This document shows positions 29,754-39,058 of a DNA stretch of 64,000 nt, one piece after another. The first letter of the stretch is position 1. Each line of letters starts with the position of its first letter. The notes under the pieces were generated by a model that saw nothing but the letters and a program-made list of their open reading frames with translations, was not told the DNA's origin and ran no database searches. The position numbers and the translations under genes are program-made. This stretch comes from DATEPR01 sp036491115 (GTDB lineage: Bacteria; Actinomycetota; Actinomycetes; Mycobacteriales; Pseudonocardiaceae). The stretch covers positions 1 to 64,000 of the forward strand of contig DASXCQ010000078.1 in NCBI GenBank assembly GCA_036491115.1. Reading direction: 5' to 3'.

Positions 29754-31369
29754 CGGCTCACCTCCGCGACAGCCTTGAACAACTCCGCCAGTCCGGCCAC
29801 CCGGTCGGTCAGGTGCAGCCGCAGCACCGGCCGGCCGTGGTCGGCCAGCACCGAACCGTCGCCCAGCGCCTGCGCGTGCTGTAGCACGCCCAGCGTGTAC
29901 GGCCGGTCGGGCACCGCGATGTCCTCGGCCACCGCGCCGGTGACCTGCAGGAACACGCCGTTCTGGTGGCCGCCCTTGTGGTACTGGCCGGTGGAGTGCA
30001 GGAACCTCGGTCCCCAGCCGAACGTGGTCTGCAACCCGCTCCGCCGGGCCACCTCGGCGCGCAGCAGCGCGGCCGACGCGTCGTCCAGCCGGTCCAGGTA
30101 CGCCTGCACGGCCACGTAGCCGAACTCCGGCGCCGCGGCGACCAGCGCGTTCAGCGCGGCCGCCACCGAGTCGGTGCCGGCCGGCAGCCAGCCGTCCGAG
30201 GGATGCACCTCGATCGGGCCCTCGGTGAACGCGGGCGGCGCCTCGGTGCCGCCGGTGGGCGCGTCCAGCAACGTGCGGGCCGCTGCCTTGGCCGCCTCGA
30301 CGTCTGGCTGGTCGAACGGGTTGATGCCGAGCAGCCGCCCGGCCACCGCGACCGCGTTCTCCCACAACAGGAACTGCCCGCCCAGCGAGCCGGACGTGCC
30401 GATCGTGGCCGGTGCCTCGTCGGCGCCGATGGCGACCGGCGTGGCATCCGATCCGGCGTCGGCGAAGCCGGGCGCCGAGACGCCCTCGACGGCCACCGGC
30501 AGCAGGCCGGTGCCGTTCTTGCCGGTGGACTCTGCGATCAACTGCTCCGCCCAGTCCGGGAAGCCGGCGATGCCGGAACCGGAGTCGGCCAGCACGACCT
30601 TCTCCGCGCCGGTGGAGTGCCGGGTGGCCAGCGCGGCGGCCAGCACCAGCGCCGGGTTGGTGTCGCTGTCCTGCGCCAGCAGGGGCGCGGCGGCGGCAGC
30701 GTCGTCCAGCAGGGCGCCGATGTCCGCACCGGCCAGGCCGGCCGGCACCAGGCCGAACGCGGTGAGCGCCGAGTACCGGCCGCCGACGTGCGGGTCGGCC
30801 AGGAAGACCTTGCGGTAGCCGGAATCGGTGCCCAGCGTGGCCAGCGGCGAACCGGGGTCGGTGACCACCACGATCCGCGATGCACCGTCGACGCCGGCCT
30901 TGGTGAAGGCGTCCAGGAAGATCCGCCGGTGGCTGTCGGTCTCCACCGTCGAGCCGGACTTGGACGACACCACCACGACCGTCCTGGCCAGGTCGCCGGC
31001 CAGCGCGTCGGCCACCTGACCGGCGTCGGTGGTGTCCAGCACCACCAGCGGCACACCGGCGGTGCCGGCGATCACCTCGGGCGCCAGCGATGATCCGCCC
31101 ATGCCGGCCAGCACGACCCGGCCGACGCCCTCGGCGGCCAGTTCCGTGCGCAGCGCGGTGATCTGCTCGACCAGCGGCCTGGACGTCTCGGCCAGGCCGG
31201 TCCAGGACAGCCGGATGGCCGCCTCGGACTCCGCGTCCGGACCCCACAGCGTGGAGTCCTGCGCGGCCAGCTTCGACGCCACCCGATCGCCGGCCAGCTG
31301 GCCGGCGATCGTCGCCGCCTCGTCCGCGAGTTTGCCGTCCAGGACCTGGACCGCGATCTGTTCTGTCAC
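29750..31369 (-). CDS. pgi: Glucose-6-phosphate isomerase (Tal-Pgi-fusion type)
   Basis: Interconverts glucose-6-phosphate and fructose-6-phosphate. 539 residues with GMGGSSLAPEVIAG and VVVSSKSGSTVETDS (sugar-phosphate SIS motifs) and GGRYSALTAFGLVPA. It is closest to the form found fused to transaldolase in other bacteria; here tal is a separate gene directly upstream. The GTG at 31369 overlaps the tal stop (GTGA), which settles the start. Confidence 0.92.
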   Translation of the reverse strand: MTEQIAVQVLDGKLADEAATIAGQLAGDRVASKLAAQDSTLWGPDAESEAAIRLSWTGLAETSRPLVEQITALRTELAAEGVGRVVLAGMGGSSLAPEVIAGTAGVPLVVLDTTDAGQVADALAGDLARTVVVVSSKSGSTVETDSHRRIFLDAFTKAGVDGASRIVVVTDPGSPLATLGTDSGYRKVFLADPHVGGRYSALTAFGLVPAGLAGADIGALLDDAAAAAPLLAQDSDTNPALVLAAALATRHSTGAEKVVLADSGSGIAGFPDWAEQLIAESTGKNGTGLLPVAVEGVSAPGFADAGSDATPVAIGADEAPATIGTSGSLGGQFLLWENAVAVAGRLLGINPFDQPDVEAAKAAARTLLDAPTGGTEAPPAFTEGPIEVHPSDGWLPAGTDSVAAALNALVAAAPEFGYVAVQAYLDRLDDASAALLRAEVARRSGLQTTFGWGPRFLHSTGQYHKGGHQNGVFLQVTGAVAEDIAVPDRPYTLGVLQHAQALGDGSVLADHGRPVLRLHLTDRVAGLAELFKAVAEVSR

Positions 31370-32487
31370 GACAGGGTTGCACCCTTCGCCTTCGCCAGTT
31401 GCCCCTCGACGCTGCTCAGCACGTCGGCCCATGCGGTGTCGAACTTCGCCACGCCCTCGTCCTCCAGGGTCTGGTAGACGTCGTCGATGTCGACGCCGAC
31501 GCCACCCAGCAGTTCGATGGTCTCCGCGGCCTGCTCGCCACGGCCGGACACCGTGTCACCCTGCAGCTCGCCGTGGTCGAGGAAGGCGTCCATCGTCTTC
31601 TCCGGCATGGTGTTCACCACGTCGCGCACCACGAGCTGGTCGATGTAGCGAGTGTCCGAATAGGACTTGTCCTTGGTGCCGGTGGACGCCCACAGCGGCC
31701 GCTGCGGCCGGGCGCCGTCCTTGGCCAGCGCCAGCCAGTCCGGCCCCTCGAACGTCTCCTGGAACGCCGAGTAGGCCAGCCGCGCGTTGGCGATCGCCGC
31801 CGTGCCGCGCAGCGACAGCGCCTCCGGCGTGCCCAGCGCGTCCAGCCGCTTGTCCACCTCGGTGTCCACACGGGACACGAAGAACGACGCGACGGAGTGC
31901 ATGCCGGCCAGGTTGTGGCCGTTGGCCCTCGCCTGGCGCAGGCCCTCCAGGTACGCGGCCATCACGCCCCGGTAGCGCCGCACCGAGAAGATCAGCGTCA
32001 CGTTCACGTCGACGCCCTCGGCCAGCGACCGGGTGATCGCCGGCAGGCCCTCTACCGTCGCCGGGATCTTCACCATCAGGTTCGGCCGGTCCACCGTCTT
32101 CCACAGGTCGACCGCCTCGGCCACCGTGCGGTCGGTGTCGTTGGCCAGCCTCGGGTCCACCTCGATGGACACCCGGCCGTCCACGTGGTCGGTGCGCTCC
32201 CACGTCTCCCGGAACAGGTCGCAGGCGTCCCGCACGTCCGTGGTGGTCAGCTCGCGCACGGCTTCGTCCACCGAGGCGCTCCGCGCGGCCAGCTGCCGGA
32301 CCTGCTCGTTGTAGGAGTCGCCGTGGGTGATGGCGTTCTGGAAGATCGTCGGGTTCGTGGTCACGCCCACGACGTGGCGGTCCCGGATCAGGCCGGCCAG
32401 ATTGCCGGTGACCAGGCGCTCCCGGGACATGTCGTCCAGCCAGATCGAGACACCGGCGGCGGACAGTTCGGCGAGTGTGTCGGTCAT
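31366..32487 (-). CDS. tal: Transaldolase
   Basis: Moves a dihydroxyacetone unit between sugar phosphates. 373 residues; VGVTTNPTIFQNAI near the N-terminus and NLMVKIPATVEGLPAI with the Schiff-base lysine are clear, and ASTGTKDKSYSDTRY lies in the C-terminal half. The ATG follows tkt by 4 bp, and the end overlaps pgi. Second gene of the pentose phosphate operon. Confidence 0.96.
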   Translation of the reverse strand: MTDTLAELSAAGVSIWLDDMSRERLVTGNLAGLIRDRHVVGVTTNPTIFQNAITHGDSYNEQVRQLAARSASVDEAVRELTTTDVRDACDLFRETWERTDHVDGRVSIEVDPRLANDTDRTVAEAVDLWKTVDRPNLMVKIPATVEGLPAITRSLAEGVDVNVTLIFSVRRYRGVMAAYLEGLRQARANGHNLAGMHSVASFFVSRVDTEVDKRLDALGTPEALSLRGTAAIANARLAYSAFQETFEGPDWLALAKDGARPQRPLWASTGTKDKSYSDTRYIDQLVVRDVVNTMPEKTMDAFLDHGELQGDTVSGRGEQAAETIELLGGVGVDIDDVYQTLEDEGVAKFDTAWADVLSSVEGQLAKAKGATLS

Positions 32488-32491
32488 GTCC

Positions 32492-34615
32492 TTACCCCTT
32501 CTGTGCTTGGCGGGCCGAGCGGGCCGCGTCGGCGACCGCCTCCGCCGTGAAGCCGAACTCACGGAACAACGTCTGGTAGTCGGCGGAGGCGCCGAAGTGT
32601 TCGATCGAGACGATCCGGCCGGCGTCGCCGACCCAGCGGTACCACGGCTGGGCGACGCCCGCCTCCACCGAGACCCTGACCCGCACCGACGGCGGCAGCA
32701 CCCCGTTGCGGTACTCCTCGTCCTGCGCGGCGAACCACTCGACACACGGCATCGAGACGACCCTGGTCGGCACGCCGTCGGCCTGCAACGCCGCGCGTGC
32801 CTCGATCGCCAACTGCAGCTCGGAACCGGTCGCCATCAACACCACTTCCGGGCTACCCCCGTCGGCCTCGGCCAACACGTAGCCACCTCGGGCGACGCCC
32901 TCGATGGCCAGCTCGGCCGTCCCGACCAGGGTGGGCAGGTTCTGCCGGGTGAGCACCATGCCCACCGGCATCTCCCGCTGGCTCAGCACCGCCCGCCAGC
33001 CGGCCGCCGCCTCATTCGGATCACCCGGCCGCAGGACCGCCAGGCCGGGCACGGCGCGCAGCGCGGCCAGGTGCTCGATCGGCTGGTGCGTCGGACCGTC
33101 CTCGCCCAGGCCGATCGAGTCGTGCGTCCACACGTACGTGGTGGGCAGCGCCATCAGCGCGGCCAGCCGGACCGGGGGCCGCATGTAGTCGCTGAAGGTC
33201 AGGAACGTGCCGCCGTAGGGCCGGGTCGGGCCGTGCAGGGCGATGCCGTTGAGGATCGCGCCCATCGCGTGCTCGCGGATGCCGAAGTGCAGCGTCCGCC
33301 CGTACGGGTGGGCGTCCCACTCCTTGGTGGCGATGGCCGCCGGGCCGAACGAGTCGGCGCCGGCCATCGTCGTGTTGTTGCTCTCCGCCAGGTCGGCCGA
33401 GCCGCCCCACAGCTCGGGCAGCACACCGGCCAGCGCACCGAGCACCTCGCCGGACGCCTTCCTGGTGGACACGGCCTTGCCGACCTCCCAGGTGGGCAGG
33501 TGGTCGGTCCAGCCGGCCGGCAGCTCGTGCGCGTGCAGCCGGTCGAACAGCGCCTTGCGCTCCGGGTTGGCCGCCGCCCACGGGTCGAACGTCTCCTGCC
33601 ACGCGGCATGCGCCCGCTTGCCCCGGTCGGCGACCTGCCTGGCGTGCGCCAGCACCTCGTCGGCAATCGCGAAGTCCACGTCCGGGTCGAAGCCCAGCGC
33701 CTTCTTCACCCCGGCCACCTCGTCGGCGCCCAGCGCCGCGCCGTGCGCCTTGCCGGTGTTCATCTTGGTCGGCGCCGGGTAGCCGATGATCGTCCGCAGC
33801 ACGATGATCGACGGCCGCTCGGTCTCGGCCTTCGCGGCCTCGATCGCCGCCAGGATGCCGCTGACGTTCTCGCCGCCGTCCACGTGCTGCACGTGCCAGC
33901 CGTACGCCTCGTACCGCTTGCCGGTGTCCTCGGACAGCGCGATCGTGGTGTCGTCCTCGATGGAGATCTGGTTGCTGTCGTAGATCAGCACCAGGTTGCC
34001 CAGCTGCTGCGTGCCGGCCAGCGACGACGCCTCGGAGGTGATGCCCTCCTCGATGTCACCGTCGGAGGCGATCACGAAGATGTGGTGGTCGAACGGGCTG
34101 GCGCCGGGTGCCGCGTCCGGGTCGAACAGGCCGCGCTCGCGGCGCGACGCCATCGCCATGCCCACCGCAGAGCCCAGGCCCTGGCCCAGCGGGCCGGTGG
34201 TCATCTCGACGCCCGCGGTGTGGCGGTACTCCGGGTGGCCAGGGGTCAGCGAGCCCCAGGTGCGCAGCTTCTTCAGGTCGTCCATGGCCAGGCCGTAGCC
34301 GGACAGGTACAGCTGGATGTACAGGGTCAACGCGCTGTGCCCGCAGGACAGCACGAAGCGGTCCCTGCCCACCCAGTGCGGATCCGCCGGGTCGTGCCGC
34401 AGCACGCGCTGGAACAGCGAGTACGCCGTCGGCGCCAGGCTCATCGCGGTACCGGGGTGGCCGTTGCCGGTCTTCTGCACGGCGTCCGCGGCCAGTACCC
34501 GGACCGTGTCCACGGCGCGACGGTCGAGGTCGGTCCAGTCCTCCGGCAGCTGCGGGGTGGTCAGTCGGGTGAGATCGTCGGTGTCGGGCACGGACTGCAG
34601 CTCCCACTCTCGCAT
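32492..34615 (-). CDS. tkt: Transketolase
   Basis: Thiamine diphosphate enzyme of the non-oxidative pentose phosphate pathway. 707 residues: TGNGHPGTAMSLAPTAY and TTGPLGQGLGSAVGMA in the N-terminal ThDP domain, the metal-binding SDGDIEEGI with downstream YDSNQISIEDD, and the catalytic glutamate in HFGIREHAMGAI. First gene of the operon; its promoter should lie in the 300-bp gap shared with ctaB. Confidence 0.97.
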   Translation of the reverse strand: MREWELQSVPDTDDLTRLTTPQLPEDWTDLDRRAVDTVRVLAADAVQKTGNGHPGTAMSLAPTAYSLFQRVLRHDPADPHWVGRDRFVLSCGHSALTLYIQLYLSGYGLAMDDLKKLRTWGSLTPGHPEYRHTAGVEMTTGPLGQGLGSAVGMAMASRRERGLFDPDAAPGASPFDHHIFVIASDGDIEEGITSEASSLAGTQQLGNLVLIYDSNQISIEDDTTIALSEDTGKRYEAYGWHVQHVDGGENVSGILAAIEAAKAETERPSIIVLRTIIGYPAPTKMNTGKAHGAALGADEVAGVKKALGFDPDVDFAIADEVLAHARQVADRGKRAHAAWQETFDPWAAANPERKALFDRLHAHELPAGWTDHLPTWEVGKAVSTRKASGEVLGALAGVLPELWGGSADLAESNNTTMAGADSFGPAAIATKEWDAHPYGRTLHFGIREHAMGAILNGIALHGPTRPYGGTFLTFSDYMRPPVRLAALMALPTTYVWTHDSIGLGEDGPTHQPIEHLAALRAVPGLAVLRPGDPNEAAAGWRAVLSQREMPVGMVLTRQNLPTLVGTAELAIEGVARGGYVLAEADGGSPEVVLMATGSELQLAIEARAALQADGVPTRVVSMPCVEWFAAQDEEYRNGVLPPSVRVRVSVEAGVAQPWYRWVGDAGRIVSIEHFGASADYQTLFREFGFTAEAVADAARSARQAQKG

Positions 34616-34915
34616 CGGTGCGGGGCCAGTCGCAGCGTCGACTCCGTGAGTCTCGACCGATGTGCTCTCGATCGATCCCGTATGAGCGCATTACTGGCCC
34701 GGACCCGCGAAACTCCCTCGTCGCGGACAGCCTAGCGCCGTGGCGCGGAGCGTGTGATCTCGAACCGCGGGAGCGCCCCGGCGCCGAGATCAGGACCGCG
34801 CGTGTTTACGATGAGCCTGGTCCGGCCCGCTGTCCCGCGTCGGATCGCGTTGGCGCAACAACAGCCTGAGGAGCGAGATGTCGCCGGTGAGTGGCGTGCG
34901 TTGGGGAGCGTCGGA
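34616..34915. other. Divergent intergenic region tkt / ctaB
   Basis: 300 bp between divergent genes, so both promoters must be here. Candidates are weak. A short dyad GACTC-CGT-GAGTC lies near 34643-34655. TTTACGAT near 34805-34811 on the plus strand could be a -10 for ctaB. No coding sequence is convincing. Confidence 0.5.
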
Positions 34916-35869
34916 GTGACGGTCGACGACGTGACCACCCCGGCACCGACTCGACGCTCCGCCCGGCCCGCCGACGTGGTGCGGGCCTACGTCGCGCTGA
35001 TCAAACCCCGCGTCATCGAGCTGCTGCTGGTCACCGCCCTGCCCGCGATGTTCCTGGCCGAGCGCGGGTTTCCGCCGCCGTGGACGGTGTTCGCGGTGCT
35101 GGTCGGCGGCACCATGGCCGCCGGCAGCGCCAACGCGCTGAACTGCGTCATCGACGCCGACATCGACTCGGTGATGAAGCGCACCAGGGCCCGCCCACTG
35201 GTCCGGCACCAGGTGACGCCGCGCGACGCGCTGGTGTTCGGCCTGGCCCTGGGCGGCGGCTCGTTCGCGCTGCTCTACCTGATGACCAACTGGCTGGCCG
35301 CAGTGCTCGCCGTCGCCGCCATCCTGTTCTACGTCCTCGTGTACACGATGGTGTTGAAGCGGCGCACGTCACAGAACATCGTCTGGGGCGGTGCCGCCGG
35401 CTGCATGCCGGTGGTGATCAGCTGGGCGGCCGTCACCGGCACCGTGGCCTGGCCGGCGCTGGTGATGTTCGGTGTGGTGTTCTTCTGGACCCCGCCGCAC
35501 TTCTGGGCGCTGGCGATGAAGTTCAAGGACGACTACGCGCGGGCCGGTGTGCCGATGCTGCCGGTCATCGCGACGCAGGAGCGGGTGTCCCGACAGATCC
35601 TGGTCTACTCGTGGGTGATGGTCGCCTGGACGCTGCTGCTGGTCCCGGCCACCGGTTGGCTGTACACGACGTTCACCGTCCTGTTCGGCGTCTGGTTCCT
35701 GATCACCGCGCACCGGCTGCACGCTGCCGTCCGGCGCGGTGCGGGCAGCGGTCGGGCGGCCAACCCGATGACCTTGTTCCACGTCTCCAACACGTACCTC
35801 ATGCTGGTGTTCGTCGCGCTGGCCGCCGACTCCGTCCTGCACCTGCCGGTCCTCGGCTGGCCGTTCTGA
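34916..35869 (+). CDS. ctaB: Protoheme IX farnesyltransferase (heme O synthase)
   Basis: Membrane prenyltransferase that adds farnesyl to heme B for cytochrome oxidase assembly. UbiA family, 317 residues with about eight or nine TM helices, the Asp-rich motif NCVIDADIDSVMKRTRARPL and the second aspartate site FKDDYARAG. I chose GTG 34916 because GGGGAG lies 7 nt upstream; a longer frame from 34754 adds about 54 atypical residues. Divergent from tkt, as in mycobacteria. Confidence 0.95.
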   Translation: MTVDDVTTPAPTRRSARPADVVRAYVALIKPRVIELLLVTALPAMFLAERGFPPPWTVFAVLVGGTMAAGSANALNCVIDADIDSVMKRTRARPLVRHQVTPRDALVFGLALGGGSFALLYLMTNWLAAVLAVAAILFYVLVYTMVLKRRTSQNIVWGGAAGCMPVVISWAAVTGTVAWPALVMFGVVFFWTPPHFWALAMKFKDDYARAGVPMLPVIATQERVSRQILVYSWVMVAWTLLLVPATGWLYTTFTVLFGVWFLITAHRLHAAVRRGAGSGRAANPMTLFHVSNTYLMLVFVALAADSVLHLPVLGWPF

Positions 35870-35872
35870 CCG

Positions 35873-36217
35873 TCAGTCGTCCTGCAGCCGTTGCAGCGGG
35901 AACGGCGGCATGGTCAGCGGCAGCGCGGCCAGGCGCAGCAGCAGGAGCGGGTTGTCGTCGCCGGCCGTGCGGTTGAGCCGCAGCCGCCTACAGCTCAGGC
36001 AGCGGTGGATGAGACACCAGTTGCCCTTGCCGCGCACCGTGACCGCGATCGGCTCCATGCCGGCCGAACATTCGGCCTTGCGGTCACCGGGGCTGTTGCG
36101 ATCGAGGTGTCGCGACCACAGGCAGCGGGGGCAGTGATTGCGATGGGATGTTCCCGGAGCGTCCAGCGAGACCTCCGCGCCGCATCGGGCGCAGTGGAAC
36201 GAACGAGCGAATGCCAC
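35873..36217 (-). CDS. RNHCP domain protein
   Basis: 114-residue small protein of the RNHCP family: FHCARCGAEVSL, then SHRNHCPRCLWSRHLD, and CLSCRRLRLNR, giving three CxxC-type pairs that probably bind zinc. Function unknown. GTG 36217 is preceded by GGAAGG at 9 nt. It converges with ctaB (3 bp apart). The 131-bp gap upstream of it (36218-36348) shows nothing I can name. Confidence 0.8.
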   Translation of the reverse strand: MAFARSFHCARCGAEVSLDAPGTSHRNHCPRCLWSRHLDRNSPGDRKAECSAGMEPIAVTVRGKGNWCLIHRCLSCRRLRLNRTAGDDNPLLLLRLAALPLTMPPFPLQRLQDD

Positions 36218-36348
36218 TTCATGAGACCTTCCAGAGCGAGCGTGCAGGACGGCATCGGCATCGGAATCGCCTCCTTCTGGTCTCCGGGCGGTGTGCGGGC
36301 ACAGCAGATCAAGGCGCCGGGTGGATGGTCAAACGGATATCGGCCGGC

Positions 36349-37041
36349 TCAGATCGCGGACAGCAACTGGGTGACCGTCGGGTCGTCCAGCGCCTCCACG
36401 ATGCACTGCCACAGCGACAGGTTCGCCGTCGCCCAGTGCGAGTAGGCGTCCGCCGCCGCCCGGCTGTAGAAGTAGAAACCGGCGTCGTGCACCCCGACCT
36501 GCTCGCCGACGATCTTGCTGGCCAGTTCCCGCAGGCTGATCCCGTTCTCGGTGAGATAGCGGTGGGCCAGCATGACCGGCGTCACCGGCAGCGCCTTGAA
36601 CAGTGTGTCCGCGTCGGACAGCGCCTGCGCCTCGATGCTGATGTCGCGGTGCCTGGTGGCCATCTCGGCCTCGACGACGACGTCGTCGATCCGGGTGGCG
36701 GTCTCGGTTGGCACACCCGACTCGGCGAGGATGCGCATCCGCAGCTCCCGGCCGGCCGCCGCCGGTGAGTTCCGGACGACCAGGTAGTTCAGGTCGTGCA
36801 CCAGCGCGGCCGTCTCGACCAGGCCGACGTCGGCGCCGTTGCACTCGGCGAACTCGGCGGCCTTGGCCCGTACGAAGCTCACGTGGTGCCAGCCGTGGAA
36901 GGGCAGCAGTCGGCCGGCCCGCCGGCACACGTCCCGCACCCGGCGGGCGACCTCGGTGACCACCGCAGGCGGCACGGCGGTGCTGACAGTGGGGGACGGC
37001 ACAGGAGCCAGGGCTGCCGGGCCGATCGATTCGTGGCGCAT
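36349..37041 (-). CDS. HD-domain phosphohydrolase-like protein
   Basis: 230 residues. HD-superfamily metal ligands are in order: H52/H53 in FHGWHH, H82-D83 in ALVHDLNYL, and D143/D145 in LSDADTLFK. The substrate could be a nucleotide or another phosphoester; nothing in the sequence decides. A GGAGGT ribosome site lies 4 nt before the ATG, and a TACCAT hexamer at 37083-37078 suggests its own promoter. It lies 94 bp behind the cupin-like gene on the same strand and may be part of the same functional set. Confidence 0.8.
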   Translation of the reverse strand: MRHESIGPAALAPVPSPTVSTAVPPAVVTEVARRVRDVCRRAGRLLPFHGWHHVSFVRAKAAEFAECNGADVGLVETAALVHDLNYLVVRNSPAAAGRELRMRILAESGVPTETATRIDDVVVEAEMATRHRDISIEAQALSDADTLFKALPVTPVMLAHRYLTENGISLRELASKIVGEQVGVHDAGFYFYSRAAADAYSHWATANLSLWQCIVEALDDPTVTQLLSAI

Positions 37042-37077
37042 CGGACCTCCGATCCGACCTCGGTCGCGGTCCTCGCG

Positions 37078-37083
37078 ATGGTA
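37078..37083 (-). promoter_or_regulatory. Putative -10 element of the HD-domain gene (TACCAT)
   Basis: Same hexamer as at ctaA. It predicts a start near 37071 and a leader of about 30 nt that contains the GGAGGT ribosome site. The -35 is not obvious. Confidence 0.35.
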
Positions 37084-37135
37084 GGTCGGATCGACGGCCG
37101 GTTACTCCGCTTCTCCGCGAAGCACCCCGGATGTC

Positions 37136-37780
37136 CTACAACCGTCCCGCCAGCCGGGTCAGTCTGGTGGTCATCGGGATGTGCTGTTGCGACAAACCGG
37201 TGTCCGGGTCGTAGGACACGCTCCACGGCGCGACCATCCTGGACTTCACCAGGAACGTCATCGTGCCGTCCTCGGCGTGCGGGATCCGGTGGAACTCGTG
37301 CGAGAGCAGCAGGCCGCCGCTGTGCTCACCGAACCGGGTGCCGGACACCCTGGTCACCGAGCGGATGGCCGTGCCGGTGTCGTTCAGCTGCGCGGTGAAC
37401 CGCTCGTGCAGGTAGCTGCCGGACAGCAGCGTGGTGCAGAAGTGGTACCGGTGGTTGTGCACCGAGTTGGCATAGCCGGGCAACCAGACGTGGCACGGCT
37501 TGTACTCGTGCAGCCAGAGCGAGAACGGGTCGTCCGGCCGGTCGTAGAGGCACCACGCGAAATGCGTCGTGGTCTCCTTCGACCTGGCCGCCACGCCGGC
37601 CGCCTCGTCGGCCGGCATCGCGTGCAGGTGGGTGTGCAGTTCGCGGCGCCGGCCGGGACGGTAGACCCACTCCTGGAGCGCGTGGTCGACCGCGGTCCAC
37701 TGCTGGGCGCCGGCCATGCCGATGCCGCGGATCGCGTCGGCCAGTTCGGACAGGGCGGACAACCCCGTGCGCATGGCCAT
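37136..37780 (-). CDS. Cupin-like metalloprotein of unknown function
   Basis: 214 residues, no family named with certainty. The middle part has a cupin-like metal pattern: SVHNHRYHFCTTLLSGSYLHERF region with H108, H110 and H113, a possible E126, and a downstream H161/H164 in LSHEFHRIPH. This recalls thiol or small-acid dioxygenases, but no substrate can be read. The ATG at 37780 overlaps the stop of the upstream membrane protein (TGATG), so the two are translationally coupled and probably act together. Confidence 0.6.
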   Translation of the reverse strand: MAMRTGLSALSELADAIRGIGMAGAQQWTAVDHALQEWVYRPGRRRELHTHLHAMPADEAAGVAARSKETTTHFAWCLYDRPDDPFSLWLHEYKPCHVWLPGYANSVHNHRYHFCTTLLSGSYLHERFTAQLNDTGTAIRSVTRVSGTRFGEHSGGLLLSHEFHRIPHAEDGTMTFLVKSRMVAPWSVSYDPDTGLSQQHIPMTTRLTRLAGRL

Positions 37781-38802
37781 CAACTCCTCGGTTCCGCCGC
37801 GGACAGCTCCGCGGCCGCGGAGAACTCCCCCTGGAAGGCCCGGAACTTCTCGGTGAGCACGTCGAATCCGGAATCGGTCAGCGGGGTTCCGGTGATCCGG
37901 CCGAACAGGTGCAGGAAGTCCTGGCGGCTGGTGTCCGGTGTGATCACGTAGTGGTGTGCCAACCGTGAGTTGCACACGTGTAGGAACTGGGTGCGTTCCA
38001 TGGCGTACAGGAACGAGCCCTCGGAGAACCGCAGTGACTTGGGAAACGGCGCGGTGGCCCCGGTCGCGGCGCTGAACAGCGTCAGCCAGACGCTGTCGTC
38101 GAACATCTCCAGCCGGTCCAGGTGCGGATCGGACACGACGGTGATGTCGATCCGGCTGCACCGGCTGCGCGCCAGGAACAACCCGACCAGCCCGATCCGG
38201 ATCTCCTCGTGCAACTCGGTGACGATCGACGTGTAGTCGCAGTCGGATCCTTTCTGTCGCAACAGATACCGGGCCCGGCCAATGACGGCGCCGTCACCCT
38301 TCGGGTCGGCGATCATCGCGCGCAGCTCCCACTCGGAGCGGGACAGCAGCAGGCGCGCGGCGGCGTGCCGGCCGGAGAAGCCGCGGAAGAAGTACTGCCG
38401 GGTGCGGTGCAGGTCCGCCATCATCAACCGGTTGAACACGGGATCCGGTTCCGACGTCGGCTCGAAGACGTGGGTCGGATAGAACTCCTGGCTCAGTGCC
38501 CGGTATTCGGCGGACAGATCCTGTAACGCCTTCCGGCTCTCCTCGACCAGCGGCGTGACCAGAGCGCGTTGCGACGCGGTGGACGTGACGAGCGTCTGGC
38601 CGAAGCTCACCACGGCTGAGATGAGCGTGCCCGTGGCCAGCGACAGGACGAGCATGTGGCCCGCATCGTCGTCGATGACGGTGGACAACCCGAAGGACGC
38701 CGCCGAGACCAGCAGAAGTAGTGCGAGTAGCAGTCCAGTCCTGGTCCAGAAGATGTCCTGGATCAGTGAGTTGTTGCGGAAGCCGTCGGCATCCGCCGAC
38801 AC
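37780..38802 (-). CDS. Two-TM membrane protein with large cytoplasmic domain, unknown
   Basis: 340 residues. Two hydrophobic helices (about 22-43 and 48-68) anchor a soluble C-terminal part. That part begins with a helical stretch (PLVEESRKALQDLSAEYRAL) and continues as an alpha/beta-looking domain with LRAMIADPKGDGAVIGRARY, IDITVVSDPHLDRLEMFDD and SVWLTLFSA. I do not recognise it; a divergent Rossmann-like or phospholipase D-like fold is possible. GTG 38802 has GGAGGT 8 nt upstream. First gene of the minus-strand set, divergent from the MarR/GbsR-like gene. Confidence 0.65.
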   Translation of the reverse strand: MSADADGFRNNSLIQDIFWTRTGLLLALLLLVSAASFGLSTVIDDDAGHMLVLSLATGTLISAVVSFGQTLVTSTASQRALVTPLVEESRKALQDLSAEYRALSQEFYPTHVFEPTSEPDPVFNRLMMADLHRTRQYFFRGFSGRHAAARLLLSRSEWELRAMIADPKGDGAVIGRARYLLRQKGSDCDYTSIVTELHEEIRIGLVGLFLARSRCSRIDITVVSDPHLDRLEMFDDSVWLTLFSAATGATAPFPKSLRFSEGSFLYAMERTQFLHVCNSRLAHHYVITPDTSRQDFLHLFGRITGTPLTDSGFDVLTEKFRAFQGEFSAAAELSAAEPRS

Positions 38803-38824
38803 AGCGGGTCACCTCCTTGGCTGA

Positions 38825-38863
38825 CACTCGAACGGACGAACGCTGTCCGTGGTCGTCCGAGTG
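38825..38863. promoter_or_regulatory. Imperfect inverted repeat in the divergent promoter region
   Basis: CACTCG-aacg-GACGA (38825-38839) and TCGTCCGAGTG (38853-38863) are inverted copies, the left one interrupted by 4 bases. It lies just upstream of the two-TM gene, in the 256-bp region shared with the regulator at 39059, so an operator is possible. The rest of that region has no clear element. Confidence 0.3.
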
Positions 38864-39058
38864 CGCGCCGTTACTTTACGCGAAGGTCCGGTTGCCGGGA
38901 AGGCACGGATAGGCAATTTTCCGACTTGTTGCCGACTGGTGTTCTTGCTGGTGTGAGCACTGTTGTCGAGTCTGGTCGGAGCGCGACCGGCGTGTCGCTT
39001 CGCCATCGGCCGCCGGCACGATAGTTTCAGTGCCCACCGACGCAGTGGAGGACGGTCC

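Noticed and set aside
29754..31382. Upstream extension of the zwf frame by about 540 residues
   Set aside because: It runs through pgi in another frame and is extremely Arg/Gly-rich. zwf has a proper ATG at the pgi stop.
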